From NCBI GenBank assembly GCA_018136815.1, contig CM030940.1, positions 142,701 to 206,700 of the forward strand: DNA of 64,000 nt, written 5' to 3'. Numbering within the stretch: the stretch's first letter is position 1; each line of letters opens with the position of its first letter. Below are positions 21,422 through 34,065 of the stretch, piece after piece. The DNA comes from Isochrysis galbana. Lineage: Eukaryota; Haptophyta; Isochrysidales; Isochrysidaceae. Both the position numbers and the translations under genes were made by a program. Below the pieces are notes generated by a model that was not told where the DNA came from, ran no database searches, and worked only from the letters and a program-made list of their open reading frames with translations.

Positions 21422-22420
21422 ATGGGTAGCCTCTCCACCCTCGCACTCACTCATACTCCCGACACTGCAGTCCCGGTGACTGGGTCAGTACATGGCTTGG
21501 TAACAAAACTTCTGAATAATCCCCTTCATCCTCTCACCGGGCGACCACCTTCTTCTCCTCCCACCGGGCAACCTCCTCCTCCGTCCCCCTCCCCCTCTTC
21601 GCCCTCGCCGCCGCCGCTCTCGCCTATGAAGGAGGCATTTGCCAGATTGAAACAGTTGGACCGATTGCAAAAAGAATCGAAAGCTCACAAAGGGACCCTC
21701 AACCCGGGCGAAACAGCTCAGTGGCTGTCGTACTACAGCATTTACCTCGGGATTTTAATCACCGTCTTGAAATACCTGCAGGAACTTGCCGAAGTGAGAT
21801 CGAAAGAGATAAAACGTGAGTTAAACCTGACTAATCTAACGCAAGAGTACCAAACCCATGGGTTAGCCCGACAGACTAGATCTTATGCGAAAATGGCGGC
21901 TGAGTTCAAACAACGAGTGGATTATTACACAACTATGGTAAGTACCCTTGAGGAATTGGCCAAGAAAACACCCGAACCAATTTCGTTTAGGGACGCTGTC
22001 TCAAGAATTCTCGATGAGGAATGGACAGCTTTGTCTAAAGCTCTGGAAGAGATTGACACATTGGACTTGGCGCTGATGAGGGGTCCCGTAACCCATATCG
22101 AGAACTACGTACTTACCAAACCTGAAGTTAGCAATCACTTAAAAAAACATCTGCGAGAATTCAAGGAAAGATACGACACAGCCTTAGAAGACTACTGCCC
22201 GGTATTCAATAAAAAGAAGCTGCTATCACTACGTAGCAATAACACAAAACTATACGAACTGCAACGAAAGCTCAAATTGTTCATTGAGATCGCCAGTGAG
22301 TACTCTCAAGAATATGCCGGCAAATTTATTCGTGACATTAACAAGCTAAATGAAGAATATCATGTCGTAGTCGAGGAAGCTTACAAGGTAATAATGAGTA
22401 AACAGGGAAACACCTCTTGA
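21422..22420 (+). CDS. unrecognised coiled-coil protein, AT-richer than its neighbours
   Basis: Single open frame of 332 residues from ATG 21422 (MGSLSTLAL); an in-frame ATG 39 bases upstream is possible. A short Pro/Ser linker (about residues 40-70) precedes a long, highly charged helical region without prolines, with heptad-like stretches (LDRLQKESKAHKG, LKYLQELAEVRSKEIKREL, FIRDINKLNEEYHVVVEEAYKV). No signal peptide, and at most one weak hydrophobic stretch (SYYSIYLGILITVLKYL). No family recognised. Third positions are much less GC-biased than in the surrounding host genes, and the flanks are repeats, so it may be a recent arrival, for example from a virus or other mobile element. That origin is inference. 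Confidence 0.6.
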   Translation: MGSLSTLALTHTPDTAVPVTGSVHGLVTKLLNNPLHPLTGRPPSSPPTGQPPPPSPSPSSPSPPPLSPMKEAFARLKQLDRLQKESKAHKGTLNPGETAQWLSYYSIYLGILITVLKYLQELAEVRSKEIKRELNLTNLTQEYQTHGLARQTRSYAKMAAEFKQRVDYYTTMVSTLEELAKKTPEPISFRDAVSRILDEEWTALSKALEEIDTLDLALMRGPVTHIENYVLTKPEVSNHLKKHLREFKERYDTALEDYCPVFNKKKLLSLRSNNTKLYELQRKLKLFIEIASEYSQEYAGKFIRDINKLNEEYHVVVEEAYKVIMSKQGNTS

Positions 22421-22960
22421 AGGGCGTGTCTCCGCGAAAGAGCGGACGAGACGCCCCCGCCGGAGAGCAACCTTGCTCGTCAGATATTTTTGGGGGCGGG
22501 AGCGCGGAGAGAGAGAGGCACGCCCCCCCCTTCCCATCCACAGCCCCTATACCCCATCCCCCGGCGAGTAGGCTCCCCAGGCGTTGTGGATGGCACAGGC
22601 GTTGTCGAAGGAGACCCTCTCGGGGCGCGCCCTCATGCCGAGCCAAGGCGATGCTGTTCTCGTCGCGTACGTGGTGCTCCTGGGCCTCTCCTTCGGGGTG
22701 CTCGCGGGGGGGGCTCATGGCAGGGTGAGACTGGAAGGGAAAGGAGACCAAATGAAGGCAAGCCGCCTGGAAAACAGAGGCATGGGGTGCTCTCCGTATG
22801 GGGGTGATGGTTGTGAAGTGCCCTCCCATGTTGGGTGCACTGATGGTAGAGGTTTCCACCATGGGGAGGGCAGCTGAGCTACCCTCCCACATGAGGTGCT
22901 CTTGGGGTGGGAAGGTTTCCCACTGTAGGAAGGGGTCTCAAAGACCCCCTGCATGATGCG
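22421..22960. other. repeat mosaic with an exon-like segment
   Basis: 22433-22470 contains an inverted GGGCGTGTCTCCGCG/CGGACGAGACGCCC arrangement. 22593-22735 in one frame reads MAQALSKETLSGRALMP followed by a hydrophobic stretch (VLVAYVVLLGLSFGVLAGG) and a GGGTGAG donor-like end. A related segment is inverted at 8041-8215. 22790-22920 resembles the minus strand of LINE-B ORF fragments (GAAGTGCCC..GTGCACTGATGGTAG). No complete gene. Confidence 0.4.
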
Positions 22961-24330
<1,370 letters not shown>

Positions 24331-24338
24331 GCCCGCCG

Positions 24339-24492
24339 ATGGCGTCGCGGTTCCTCCTCTCCGCCGCCACCAACAATCCTTCTCCGTCTTGGCTGGACTA
24401 CCTCGGGCTGCCCGACGACCTTGCGGAGTGGACGCTCGACGACCTGCGCGCCAGCCTGCCCTCGCTCTCGCTCTCTGGCCCGCTCGGTGGAG

Positions 24493-24531
<39 letters not shown>

Positions 24532-26320
24532 GAACACGGCCCGCAGGGGCTTCTGCTGGGGCCCACGCGGCGTTTACGCGGCTAGAGGCTGGTCGTGAGG
24601 TCACGTTGGACGACTTTGAGCGCTACCTGCGCACTGTGGGCGAGCCATACCGCTTCCTTCACGCAAACAGGCCACGGGAAGGAGAGCGAGGGGGGGAGAG
24701 ACGGAGAGAAGGCGGGGGGGAGGCCGAGCAGGTCGAGCAGGCCGAGCTGGAGTGCGGAAATGGGGCGCACGACGCGACGAGATCGCCGGCCGCTGCTCAC
24801 CGCCTCTCCGTCGTCCCGCCTGTTGTCTTCGGCGACCACTTTGAGCTGACAGATCCGTGTACGTTTGAGGTCTTCTCGCCGGAGGGAGCGCCGGCGGCCA
24901 CCATGGTGATGATCGAGAAGCTAGCTAACTACCTGGACCAGGTACGCCTCGGGCTTGCCGTCGCGCCGACCCACTCGGCCATCCCGCATGCGCGAACCAC
25001 CCTAACCCTCCATCGATTCGAAGCCGGCCCTGCGTGGTGTCAGCGCCTTTGCTCACCGGCCATGCCGCCATCGCCGAGTGCTCTCAGGTTGAGCTAACGC
25101 TCCTTTCCGAAGTCTCGTCGCGCGCGGAGGGCTTCTTCGAGGCGCTTGCCTCATACGACCGGCTGAGTAAGGAGGTACGGCTCATCACGCGCGCCAGCGC
25201 GAAGCTCGGGCGTGCGCATGACGAGTGCGTGCATGTGCACCCGCCGCCGCCGCTGCGCAGGTCGAGGCCGGGATCCAGCAAATCGCCTCCATGCGCGCTC
25301 GCCTGCGCGAGCTCGAGACCAACCTCGTGCGCAAGCCGCTCCACCTACCGCGCCTCACACGCCGGCGCGCCAACGTGCAGTCGCTCCACGAGAAGCTGCG
25401 ACTAATGCTCGCAGTCGTACGGACACAGCCCACTATCCAGCAGCTCATCTCGGCGGCCGACTTCCCAGCGGCGCTCGAGCTTATCGCCAGCTCGCAGCAG
25501 TTGCTCGCAACCGAGCTAGCGGGCGTGGCCGCGCTCAGCCCCATCAGCGAAGGGCTCGTCGCTACCAACGCGCTGATCGAGGTCTGCACGCGCCACGACC
25601 GAGGGTGCCGCGCGGGACGTCGCTCGTGTGTGCGCGCAGTCCTGCTTGCGCGTGGCTCCTCCGACCCCTTCGCTACTCCACGTTCTCCTGCAGGCCACCA
25701 TGTGCCGCGATTTCCTCGAGCTCGCCCTCGGCTACGACCCCGATGGCCCGCCGCCTTCCACCCCAACGGAGGCTATTGCCTCCGAGCTCACGATGCGCCT
25801 TGCGCCGCTCGCGACGGGCCTTTTCCGACTGCACGTGCTCGACTCGCCTCTGTCGCGTTTGGCCGAAGCAATGAAAAAGGAGCTGAAGGGCTTGCCGAAG
25901 CGTGTGCTCCAGTCGCAGCTCGCGAGGCTGTCGCCGCCGCTGCCCGAGGGCGGCGACGAGGGCGGCGCCGCCGAAGCCGCAGCAATGGCCGCAAACGGTG
26001 CGGAGGAAAAGGGCAAGGGTCCCCTGGCGCAGCTCAAGGCGCTCGAGCTTGACGCGTTTGAAGACGTGATGGGCCGCGTGGGCGCGGCCATCCTAGTCCT
26101 GTTGCGGCGGGCGGCGGCAGTAGGCATCGCCATCCGGCGGGCGCTGGAGGCCGCGGCGGCACCCGTCGACACGCCCGAGGCCATGGAATGCGAGGCAGGC
26201 GCGGCCGACGACGCCGCGGGCTATGTGAACTCACTCAACGAGCAGGGGACAGAGCTGCTCCGCTCTCTCGCCGAGCTAGCCGCCGAGCGGTGAGCCAGCG
26301 GCTCTTCGCAATACAGTGTA

Positions 26321-26352
<32 letters not shown>

Positions 26353-28266
26353 CCCCCACGCGCCGCCAGACTGCCCGTGTTCGGCATGCATGCCGCCATT
26401 CACTGGGCTCTACGCTGCGTGCGTGACCCTGGCCCGTGCAGATTCGCGCGCTATCTCCGTTGCCGGTCGGACGCGCACTCTCGCCTCCCTCTCGCCTCCT
26501 TCAAGCGCGTCTGTGCGCTGGCGGACGACTTTGGCGGCGACGTCGCCCACCTGGCGGGCAGCCCCTGCCACATCGTCACGGCCGAGGTGGCCGCGCAGGT
26601 AAGCAGTGACGCCGCATCCGCGGCGGGCGGTGGCAGTATGCTCGGAAGTCCAAACTGTCACTCTGATTTGCATCCCTCGTGAAGCGATGCTCCTTACCAC
26701 CTGCCAACCGCTGGAGCCGTGCAGCGCCGCACCCCCTGCTGACGTCCGGGACTGCCCGCCCGCTCTCACCCCACCGTCAAACACCCGCCCTCAGGCGAGC
26801 TCCTTCATTGAGCATATCCACACCGACGCCTCCAAGAAGCTCGAGGCGATCATCGATCAAGAGCAATGGTGCCTTCCGCACCTCGGCCGAGCTATCAGCA
26901 CGCCCCTCTCATGTGCTGGCGGCTCGCCGGCGTTGACCGCGCACGCTGCCCACCGACGCCTTACCTCACGCGCCGCTGCGCGGCACTCGCAGGGCACAAG
27001 TCGACGTCCCGATCGAATTTCAGACCATTGTCGACGCCTTCTGCAATAATGAGACCCCACCTCATGTCCAGCCGCCAGAGCTGCCACCGCCCACGAGCGC
27101 GGGGGAATCTGACGCGGACGCTGCCTCACCCGGCGCCCCTATTCCTGCCAAGGAGATCGTGCTGGCAGGCGCCGGTTACAAGGTGGTCGGCTCGGCACTC
27201 ATCCTGCTTTCAACGATCGCGCACTACATCCGGTGCGCCACCGGCGTGAGTGCGACGACGACCGCCGTAGCGCACGTGCTCCCCGCGCTGCTGCGCCTCT
27301 ATCACACCCGCGCCTATAAGCAAGTGTTGATGGCGGGCGCAATGCTGCCAACCTCGGCTGGGCTCAAGAGCATCTCATTCAAGCACCTCGCGCTCTCATC
27401 GCAATGCCTTGGTGAGGGCCAGCGGGACCGATATGCCCCCACCGCCCACGTGGGTAGCGGCAGCCTGCGGCCCCATTTTTTGCCGGGCCCGGTCCTTGGC
27501 CGACGCCGTTTCGATCGCCCGCCTCCCGCCTTCTATCCTCTCCACGAATGCGTAGGCGTCGTTCTCGCACTCACCCCTCACCTCAAGGCCATCCTTACTG
27601 CTTACCTCTCGGAGAGCCACCGCCACCTTCTCAACGAGCTGGACGCCGCCGCTTCCGACTTGGCGGCGCACCAACAGCAGATCTTCGCGAAATTCGTCTC
27701 CATCCTCGAGGAGCGCCGTCGCGGCCGTATGAAGGACATCTCGGACAATATCGTGCCTGTCCCTGGGTCGTGCAAACAGCCTGAGCCGTCCTCGAACATT
27801 CGGGCTGTGGCCAACGATTTGCGCGCCGTGCACAAGACGCTGCGGGACTTGCTCACACGCCAACAACTGCACGAACTCTTTGCACAGATCTTGGATGCCT
27901 ACGATGCGGGCCTTTTGGAGGCGTATAAGGCCGTCGACACTAGCGCCGCCTATACGCGGCAGGTCTGGCGCACGCCCCCGCGGCATGACTACCGTTGTAA
28001 TTGGCGCCCCTACCATGTAGATGTCGCACATCACACTGCGCTCGAAGCGCCAAGCTGCATCTACGCCTCCTCCCCGCCACAGGATGCGCCCCTTCCTGAT
28101 GCGCTCCATACCATGATATGTCTAACTGTGTCCCCACCCACCTCTGCAGTGCATTGTGCAAGACGTGCAGCACTTGCGCAAGGAGGTGACGAAGCTCCAC
28201 TTCTCTCTTCCGAATGGTTGCTGCCCGCAGCTCGTCGCATATGCCCTTGCATTACCAGTTGCGTAA
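24339..28266 (+). CDS. VPS54: VPS54, subunit of the GARP tethering complex (nine exons)
   Basis: GARP tethers endosome-derived vesicles at the trans-Golgi. Fitted exons: 24339-24941, 25088-25174, 25261-25581, 25694-26289, 26442-26598, 26795-26868, 26993-27411, 27556-27962, 28150-28266; all GT-AG with matching phases, 926 residues (human about 977). Diagnostic blocks: YLDQ|VELTLLSEVSSRAEGFFEAL (N-terminal coiled coil), TMCRDFLELAL, then ADDFGGDVAHLAG, SSFIEHIHTDASKKLEAIIDQEQW|AQVDVPIEFQTIV, and in the VPS54 C-terminal domain AGYKVVGSALILLSTIAHY and LYHTRAYKQVLMAGAMLPTSAGLKSI, SFKHLALSSQCLG|VVLALTPHLKAIL. Exon 1 contains an in-frame GA repeat encoding [10 protein letters not shown] near residues 53-62. 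Intron 4 contains a C run of about 27. Confidence 0.93.
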
Positions 28267-28860
28267 ATCTTCCCCATACACGCGCGACGCCGTCGAGGCA
28301 GCGATGCGGCGTGAGCACAGACGCCGACAATGGGGCACGAATATGCCCTCCCATTCTCCTCGGAACCGCCAGTCAGGAAGGCAGCGGTGCTATCACAAGC
28401 TTCCATCCGTGTAGGTGGAAACGCTTCGTGGCGCGTGCTGTTGTGGCGGCTGAACGGCGAGAACGGGGCCCACCTCTATACGTGTGAGCTCCGGCCCGCC
28501 TCAAATCACTGCCACCTACCACGGTTTGAGACATGAGGAGCTTACATTGAGATGCATCAGTACCCGAAGCCGATTGCCCGATGTTCGGATCGGCTTAGCA
28601 ATAAATAAAAATAAACAAAATAATTAATGTTACTACCTCCGTTCCAAAACTCAGAATTTTTTTTTAAAATGTTGACACGGTGTTTAACGTAGACACCCGG
28701 AATCTCAGATGAAGATTTCGGGTACACGCTGGCTTTAGGCACCATCGAAGGGGGGGCGCTTAGACGTCGAAAAACCCTTGAAATAAGCGATTTTCTTTGT
28801 TACCCTAGTATAGTGAAGGTGTATAGCCCAAAATCTTCAGATGTTTTTTTTTTGGCGATT
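28267..28860. other. intergenic after VPS54
   Basis: 28600-28830 is AT-rich. 28833-28852 (AAATCTTCAGATG plus a T run) resembles the LINE-A 3' end and may mark a decayed plus-strand LINE terminus. No host gene seen. Confidence 0.45.
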
Positions 28861-29215
28861 TTCGATTTTCTTTGTTGGACTTAGGACAGGCAAAATTGGG
28901 CGGCGGGAGCGATTGGCGCAAAATCTCCCGGGATCGGGATGGGGCGGCTGAAGGTCGCGGAGCCCATGCAGCATGGCAGCAGCACAGGCACAGGCGGTGC
29001 CTGTGTGTGGCGAGGTAGGCAAGGCGGCAAAAGGAGCCCACCCCTGAGCCCTCCCCGTTCCAGATGGCCGGAAGGCGGGAGCGCAGTGACGTGCACGGCC
29101 GGCCGGCCAAGCGACGTTGCAGCCTGACGCCCAATCGCCAGGCGGCGATTGGGTTGGCGTACGTACCAAACTTCTCCACTCCCTCAGCCTCAGCCTATCC
29201 ACTTCCAATCGCCCA

Positions 29216-29530
29216 ACCATGTCCGCTCCGTGCGAAGACGCAGGGCCAGTTTGTCTGTCGCTCTGGTGGCAGTTGTAAGCAGGGAATTGGAGGGGGTGGT
29301 GGGGGGGGAGACGGGAAGAACCCCTCCTGGGAGTGCACCCACTGCAGCAGAGCGAGATCACCATCCCTCGCGGCGCGCTCGCAGAGGCGCCACAAGGGCA
29401 CCCCCAGGTGCTGGCGGGCCTCGGCCGGCCAGGAGCGCAGCGCGATGTCCCGCAGCCACCTGTTGACCTTGTAGAGGGTGGCCTGTGACGGCAACGGCAG
29501 ATAGTCCAGCACGAGCCCGCGCTTCGTCAT
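29216..29530 (-). pseudogene. short ankyrin-repeat-like ORF fragment
   Basis: From ATG at about 29528 the minus strand reads LPLPSQATLYKVNRWLRDIALRSW (F-box-like start), then LWRLCERAARDGDLALLQWVHSQEG, one ankyrin-like unit of the A..GDL.LL.W type, before running into a G/C-rich, proline-coding stretch. Such F-box/ankyrin proteins are abundant in protists and giant viruses. Only one unit is visible, so a truncated copy is likeliest. The overlapping plus strand at 29180-29225 resembles the MSAPSS-type LINE leader. Confidence 0.35.
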
Positions 29531-29942
29531 GGCGGCGGCGGCGGTGTGGGGATCGCTTGCTCTCGGGTGGTGTAGAAAAAATAACTTACCCCCCTCTATT
29601 TGGAGCGAATGCGACCCGGCCAAAGGCCGTGACAGAGCACGACAACCACCGCAGCGTGAGCAATCATGTGAGCGCTGTACGAGAGGGTCTGGGCGCCCAC
29701 ACACCACGCCCCTTAGCATGATATCAGGTCCTAATCTCAGCCTAATATCAGGTTGTTACGCGATATTATAAGTATAGTAGCGATTATCGAAAGAATAGCT
29801 TACTTATACTTCTGCATTGCTGATCATTGATTATAAATTACCCTCAGACGCTAATCTAGCTTCTGTGTTGGGCCGCCATGGGGGGGGGGGGGGGGCTCCT
29901 CACTGTCTTGACTCCCCTCATGCCCTCGTGAGGGGCGAGAAA

Positions 29943-30392
29943 CAACTATCAGTAAACTGATAGGGGCATGGAGCGCGCGCCGCCGCCCTCCCTCGCTGCC
30001 GCTGCCCTCGCCGCCATGGACGAAGGCTTGATGGACACGCCGCTGTCGCGGCCGCGGCTCGCCGCGGCCACTCGCTCTAGCGAGGGAGATTAGTGCTTCT
30101 GGGCTCCTATCTCACGAGTGCCCCCCCCCCCCCTGCGTTGCTTTTACCCGAAAGGGGTTTTCCCCCAGCGTGGACTCGAGGAGAGGACGCGCTGGGGTGC
30201 GCGGGGTCGGTGCATGCACAGGGGGGAGCGGACAAATATCGAGGGGAGAGGGGAGGGGGCAGTGCCCCCACCCCCCGGTCCCCGGTATCACTTGGACACC
30301 AGGCCCGTCAGGTATGGCGGGATTCCGGGACTGAAACGTTATGTCCAATTAGCTAGTGGGGTTGGCTAGGACATAACATTGATTATTATTAT
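29943..30392 (+). mobile_element. short internally deleted LINE-type element
   Basis: The 5' end is CAACTATCAGT-AA-ACTGATAG (hairpin 29946-29963), then ATGGAGCGCGCGCCGCCGCC and CTCGCTGCCGCTGCCCTCGCC shared with LINE-A. 30047-30392 matches the element at 34687-35030 (inverted) to the ATAACATTGATTATT tail. A chimera or deletion derivative; no clear target duplication recognised. Confidence 0.7.
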
Positions 30393-30856
30393 CGGAGCTC
30401 ACTTGTCACCTGCGTCTGCATGCAGCATCGGCCAACGGCCAACTGCTCAGTGCAAGGGCCCATACATATTCCCGCCAGTAGCCAGTTGCATACTTTTCTT
30501 ATTATGAAACGCACCATTTTCCTCGGCAAAGAAGGTGCAACTCGAGGTTGCCTTCTTTGTCACATGCCAAAAAAACAACCAAACCTGGCAAACCTAAGGC
30601 CTAAGGTTGCAGCCTCTAATTTTCGTGGCGCTAGGTCCTAGGTACTAGGTAGTACGGTAGTACCTCAGTCCTCAGTCCTCAGGTAGGCCCCCCCGGAGTC
30701 TTTTCTTGCGCTTTGGAGTTCGGTCTAAAGATGCCCCCCCCCCCCAAGGTAAGTAGTCATAAGTCAATCACTGTCTGACCGCCCGATACACTGATACACT
30801 GTGATGGTGTCCATCACGTCGTGTGTCGTGTGCCCCCCCCCCCCCCCCCCCCCGTC
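30393..30856. other. intergenic, no gene seen
   Basis: AT-richer DNA to 30640, then overlapping CCTAGGTACTAGGTAGTAC direct and inverted repeats (30628-30675) and C runs. No coding content recognised. Confidence 0.5.
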
Positions 30857-31045
30857 CCTAGATGGGAAATACGTATTTACCGTATTTGGCCAGAGACCAA
30901 ATACATATGTATTTGGCTGTATTTGAAGCGTGTCCTGGGTAGTAGGCCTCGAATGTATTTGAAATGTATTTGGCCGGAGGCCAAATACATATGTATTTGG
31001 CTGTATTTGTATTTGCAGGCCCCTGCACCGTATTTCCCATCTAGG
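30857..31045. mobile_element. MITE family 1, copy B
   Basis: 189 bp with the same inverted termini (CCTAGATGGGAAATACG), inverted relative to copy A and lying between perfect 8-bp copies of CCCCCGTC (30849-30856 and 31046-31053). Interior palindromes of CAAATACATATGTATTTGG type; no ORF. Confidence 0.9.
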
Positions 31046-31139
31046 CCCCCGTCCCCCCCCCTCTCTCTAAAGTTATACTCTCCCGCGTCACCTGCTCTCC
31101 CGGCAAAGTTAGTGCGTCTGTGAAATCTATTATAATAGT

Positions 31140-31470
31140 ATATCCCCCCCCTCCCCCTCCTCTTCACTCTTCTCTCTCTTCTCTCTTCTCTCTCTTCTTC
31201 TTCTCTCTCTTCACTCTCTCTTCTCTCTCTTCTTCTTCTCTCTCTTCACTCTCTCTTCTTTCTCTTCTTCTTCTCTCTCTCTCTGTCTCTCCCCCCCCCC
31301 CCCTCTTTCTTCCCTATTTCTCTCCCCTTCTTCTTCTTTCTCTCCTCGTGCCGCGTCTCGTGTGTGGGGGGGGCGTGCGCTCTCTACTCTCTATCATCTC
31401 TCTCTCGCTCTCATTCGCTCGCTCTCTCCGCTGTCCCTCGTCCTCTGCCGTCCCCCCCCTCGTTTTATTA
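31140..31470. repeat. CT/TTC-rich microsatellite upstream of the MPC gene
   Basis: Interrupted TCTCTC/TTCTTC tracts and C runs (31291-31303). They form the upstream region and probable 5' UTR of the gene beginning at 31672. Confidence 0.8.
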
Positions 31471-31671
31471 TTGTGATCCTCCTTGATTATTGAATACTCT
31501 CTTCCTCTTCCTCGACCCACTCTCACTCTCTTCCGCTGCGAAGAAATGGCGCTCTCTCTATTCCTCCCAATCCCCGATCGATCCCCCCCCTCCACAATTC
31601 TCTAACTCACAGCAAGAACTTCCTACTTCAGGGGTACCCTCCCCGCACTTCTCTCTCTCCCCACTCTCTCG

Positions 31672-32942
31672 ATGGCGCTCTCCCTCCTCCGCCTCTCTCG
31701 TCCCCTTGCTCAACCTCTGGCGCGTGTGGGCCGGCGCGTGCTGAGCAGCGAGGCGAAAGCTGAGCCTACCAAGAAGGGCTGGCTCCACTCGGCAGAGTTC
31801 TGGGGCTTCGGAGGAGCTGTCGCAGGCTGGGGCCTGATGGGCTCCGCAATCTACGATGCTCTCTACAAAGGGTGAGAAGGCTTCCTGGGGGTGTCTGCAG
31901 GCCTGTGGGGCTCCACCGCGACTTATAGGGGGGTATAGGGCACACCTGAGGTCAGTCTGTCACCTGAAACGGACTGAGGACGGAGGTATCACGGCCAAAG
32001 GCCATGAGGGGCTGCGGCCGCTATCCACGCACGGATCGAGGAGGGGATACACTGGCCTTCTGGGGCTTCCTGTGGGTGACTGCGGCAGTGAAGGGGGTTC
32101 TCGGCGCAGAAGCCCTTTTAGGGATGGTTGAGCTTCAGGGGAGTGCGCTTGCGGCTTGGGCAGGATGTGGGGACTCAGGCTTTGTCACCTATGATTCGCT
32201 CTAGCGGTTCCTTCTGCTTTCCGGCAACCCTTGGCAATTGCAAGGCTTACAGCGCGCCAATAGCGGGTCCGGCTTAGTTGGGAGGGACTGCGGTTGAACT
32301 GTGCGCGCTAATCTTGCCCGTAACCTTAAAGCCAACTTGTTCGGCCCGCTGTGCCCCATCAGTCCCGAGATCATCTCGCTCAACATGACGCCAGTGCAAA
32401 TCGTCTACTCGGGGCTGTTCGCACGGTGGGCGTGGGTCGTCCGGCCGCAAAATCTTCTGCTCTGCGCCTGTCACGTTTCGAATGTTGTTGCGCAGTGCAA
32501 CCAGCTACGAAGGGCGGTCGAGTACCAAATCTCGATTGGCAAGGAGAAAGAGGTGAAAGAGGCGGGCATGCAGGCGGCAATGGGTGCAGCAGGGCTTGCG
32601 GCGCTCATTGTGGCCGGGCCTGCGCTCCGCGCGCTCGTCGTGGGCATGTCTCTTCCCGGGCTCTCCGCGTGGGCCGAGTCCGCGGCCGGCCCATTTACCG
32701 TCCATTTCTGGGCGCCCATGTCCAAGTGGCTGATCTCGGGAGCCAACTTCCTCGACCTAGAGCGTCCAACGGACAAAATCTCGGCCGCACAAATGTCCGC
32801 ACTTGTCGTCACCGGCTTCTTCTTCACGCGCTACGCGCTGCTCGTAACACCCATCAACTACGTGCTCTGTTCGGTCAACATCGCCCTCTTCGGTTCATCC
32901 GCCTGGCACCTTGGGCGCAAGCTCAAGGCCGATTACATGTGA
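31672..32942 (+). CDS. mitochondrial pyruvate carrier, MPC1-like and MPC2-like domains fused
   Basis: Inner-membrane pyruvate import. Two exons (31672-31871, 32363-32942; GT-AG, phase 2), 259 residues. Residues 1-35 are an Arg/Ser/Leu-rich, acid-poor presequence. Domain 1 (about 38-125) is MPC1-like: EFWGFGGAVAGWGL, PEIISLNMTPVQIVYSGLF, RWAWVVRPQNLLLCACH, NVVAQ. A hydrophobic linker follows (about 140-165, MGAAGLAALIVAGPALRALV). Domain 2 (about 172-255) is MPC2-like: TVHFWAPMSKWLISGANFLD, RPTDKISAAQMSALVVTGF, TRYALLVTPINYVLCSVN. The two are normally separate proteins acting as a heterodimer. Both domains after the intron are in one uninterrupted frame, so the fusion does not depend on a guessed splice. 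Confidence 0.88.
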
Positions 32943-33345
32943 ACCACCAGCAGGCACAGCCTACCACAGGTGCCCATGCATAGGGTGGCGGCCACCGATT
33001 CCTTGCCGTGCGCCAACATCCCTTGTATGTTGAGTGTTTGCGGACGGCGCCGATGGCGACCATTGCGTTGGCGCGAGGCGCTGGGAACTGTACCTTCCGC
33101 CAGCAGGCTGATAGCCTCACCACGCGCTCAGCCTCGCGTCATGATTGGGCTGTCGACGTCATGGCCATTACACATGGCTGTGACAGTCGCGCGCCCTACG
33201 GGCGGGCTTGTGGACAGGCATGGTATGATTCAAATGCCATGGCATGCTGTAGCATCCTAGGGTCCATTTGCGTCGCTTTCTGCTCTCTCGTTTGTTGTTT
33301 TGGTTTTGAAGCGGTCGTTCCTCCGCTATTATTATAGTGAGCGTT
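32943..33345. other. intergenic after MPC
   Basis: No ORF of note on either strand; ends in a short CTATTATTATAG palindrome (33326-33337). Confidence 0.5.
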
Positions 33346-33348
33346 GTG

Positions 33349-33737
33349 GAAAAAACTATTGTTATAGTTTTAGCGATGGAGCGCGCGCCGACCGCTCCCA
33401 CCTCCCAGCCCCCCGCCGCCACGACGCCCCACCGGGGCCGCCCCAAGCCGCCGGAGCCGAAGCGCTCGCAGGCTGCCCCACTGACCGACAGCGATGTGGA
33501 CATGATCCTCCCGCGCCCTCGCCTCCCCAGCAGCCACACAAGCAGGGAACAGGCAGAGTCATGTTCCCTGCAGACCAACAGGGCCAGCCTCTGGCCCTGC
33601 CGCCTGCCTCTGCCGCCGTGCCACCACAACAAGGACTCCCCATGGTGGGTGGCAGCCTGGCTGCCACCCCCATGGTGGCAACTCCTACCTTCAGTGCACC
33701 CCTCGGGGGCGGGCACTTGACTCAACAATCAATCATT
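33349..33737 (+). mobile_element. LINE-B 5' fragment
   Basis: GAAAAAACTAT-TGTT-ATAGTT (hairpin 33354-33369), then ATG 33376 (MERAPTAP..), shared with 56743-56880 (+) and 63779-63287 (-). The ORF is Pro/Arg-rich and covers only the N-terminal part. It is cut at 33735 by a minus-strand LINE 3' end; the 63-kb copy continues past CAATCAATCATTGG without that insertion. Confidence 0.75.
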
Positions 33738-34065
33738 GGAAAAAAAAAACTTCTTAATAATCTCGCCGCGCGCGCGACCCTGCACAGTATCTCCGCAGCC
33801 TCACCCGCTTCCCTTCACTCCCCCTCCACCTGCCTTGCGGCTCGTCCCCTCGTGCTCTACCTAGGGGCTGGGTGTAGTGGGTTTCCAGTGGCAGACGGTG
33901 TGTACCGATTCTCGACGGCCTGTTTCTCGCTTCTCGCCTTCCTCCTGTGCCATCGGGCTACCGGCTGATGTGTGTTTGTTCCTTGTGCTGGGTGCCAGGC
34001 AGCCGTGGTCAGTGTGACAAAGGCCTGTTGTCGGTTGGTGGCGGCGGCTCGCGGCGAGGGGGAAG
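33735..34065 (-). mobile_element. 5'-truncated LINE 3' end
   Basis: On the minus strand it ends TTATTAAGAAG plus 10 T directly against the LINE-B fragment. The body is non-coding 3' UTR-like sequence resembling parts of 9000-9080 and 23620-23700. The upstream boundary is approximate. Confidence 0.5.

Noticed and set aside
32035-32205. Possible duplicated MPC first exon inside the MPC intron (reads FWGF near 32060)
   Set aside because: Only a 12-base match (TTCTGGGGCTTC) and no further alignment; chance is likely in GC-rich DNA.
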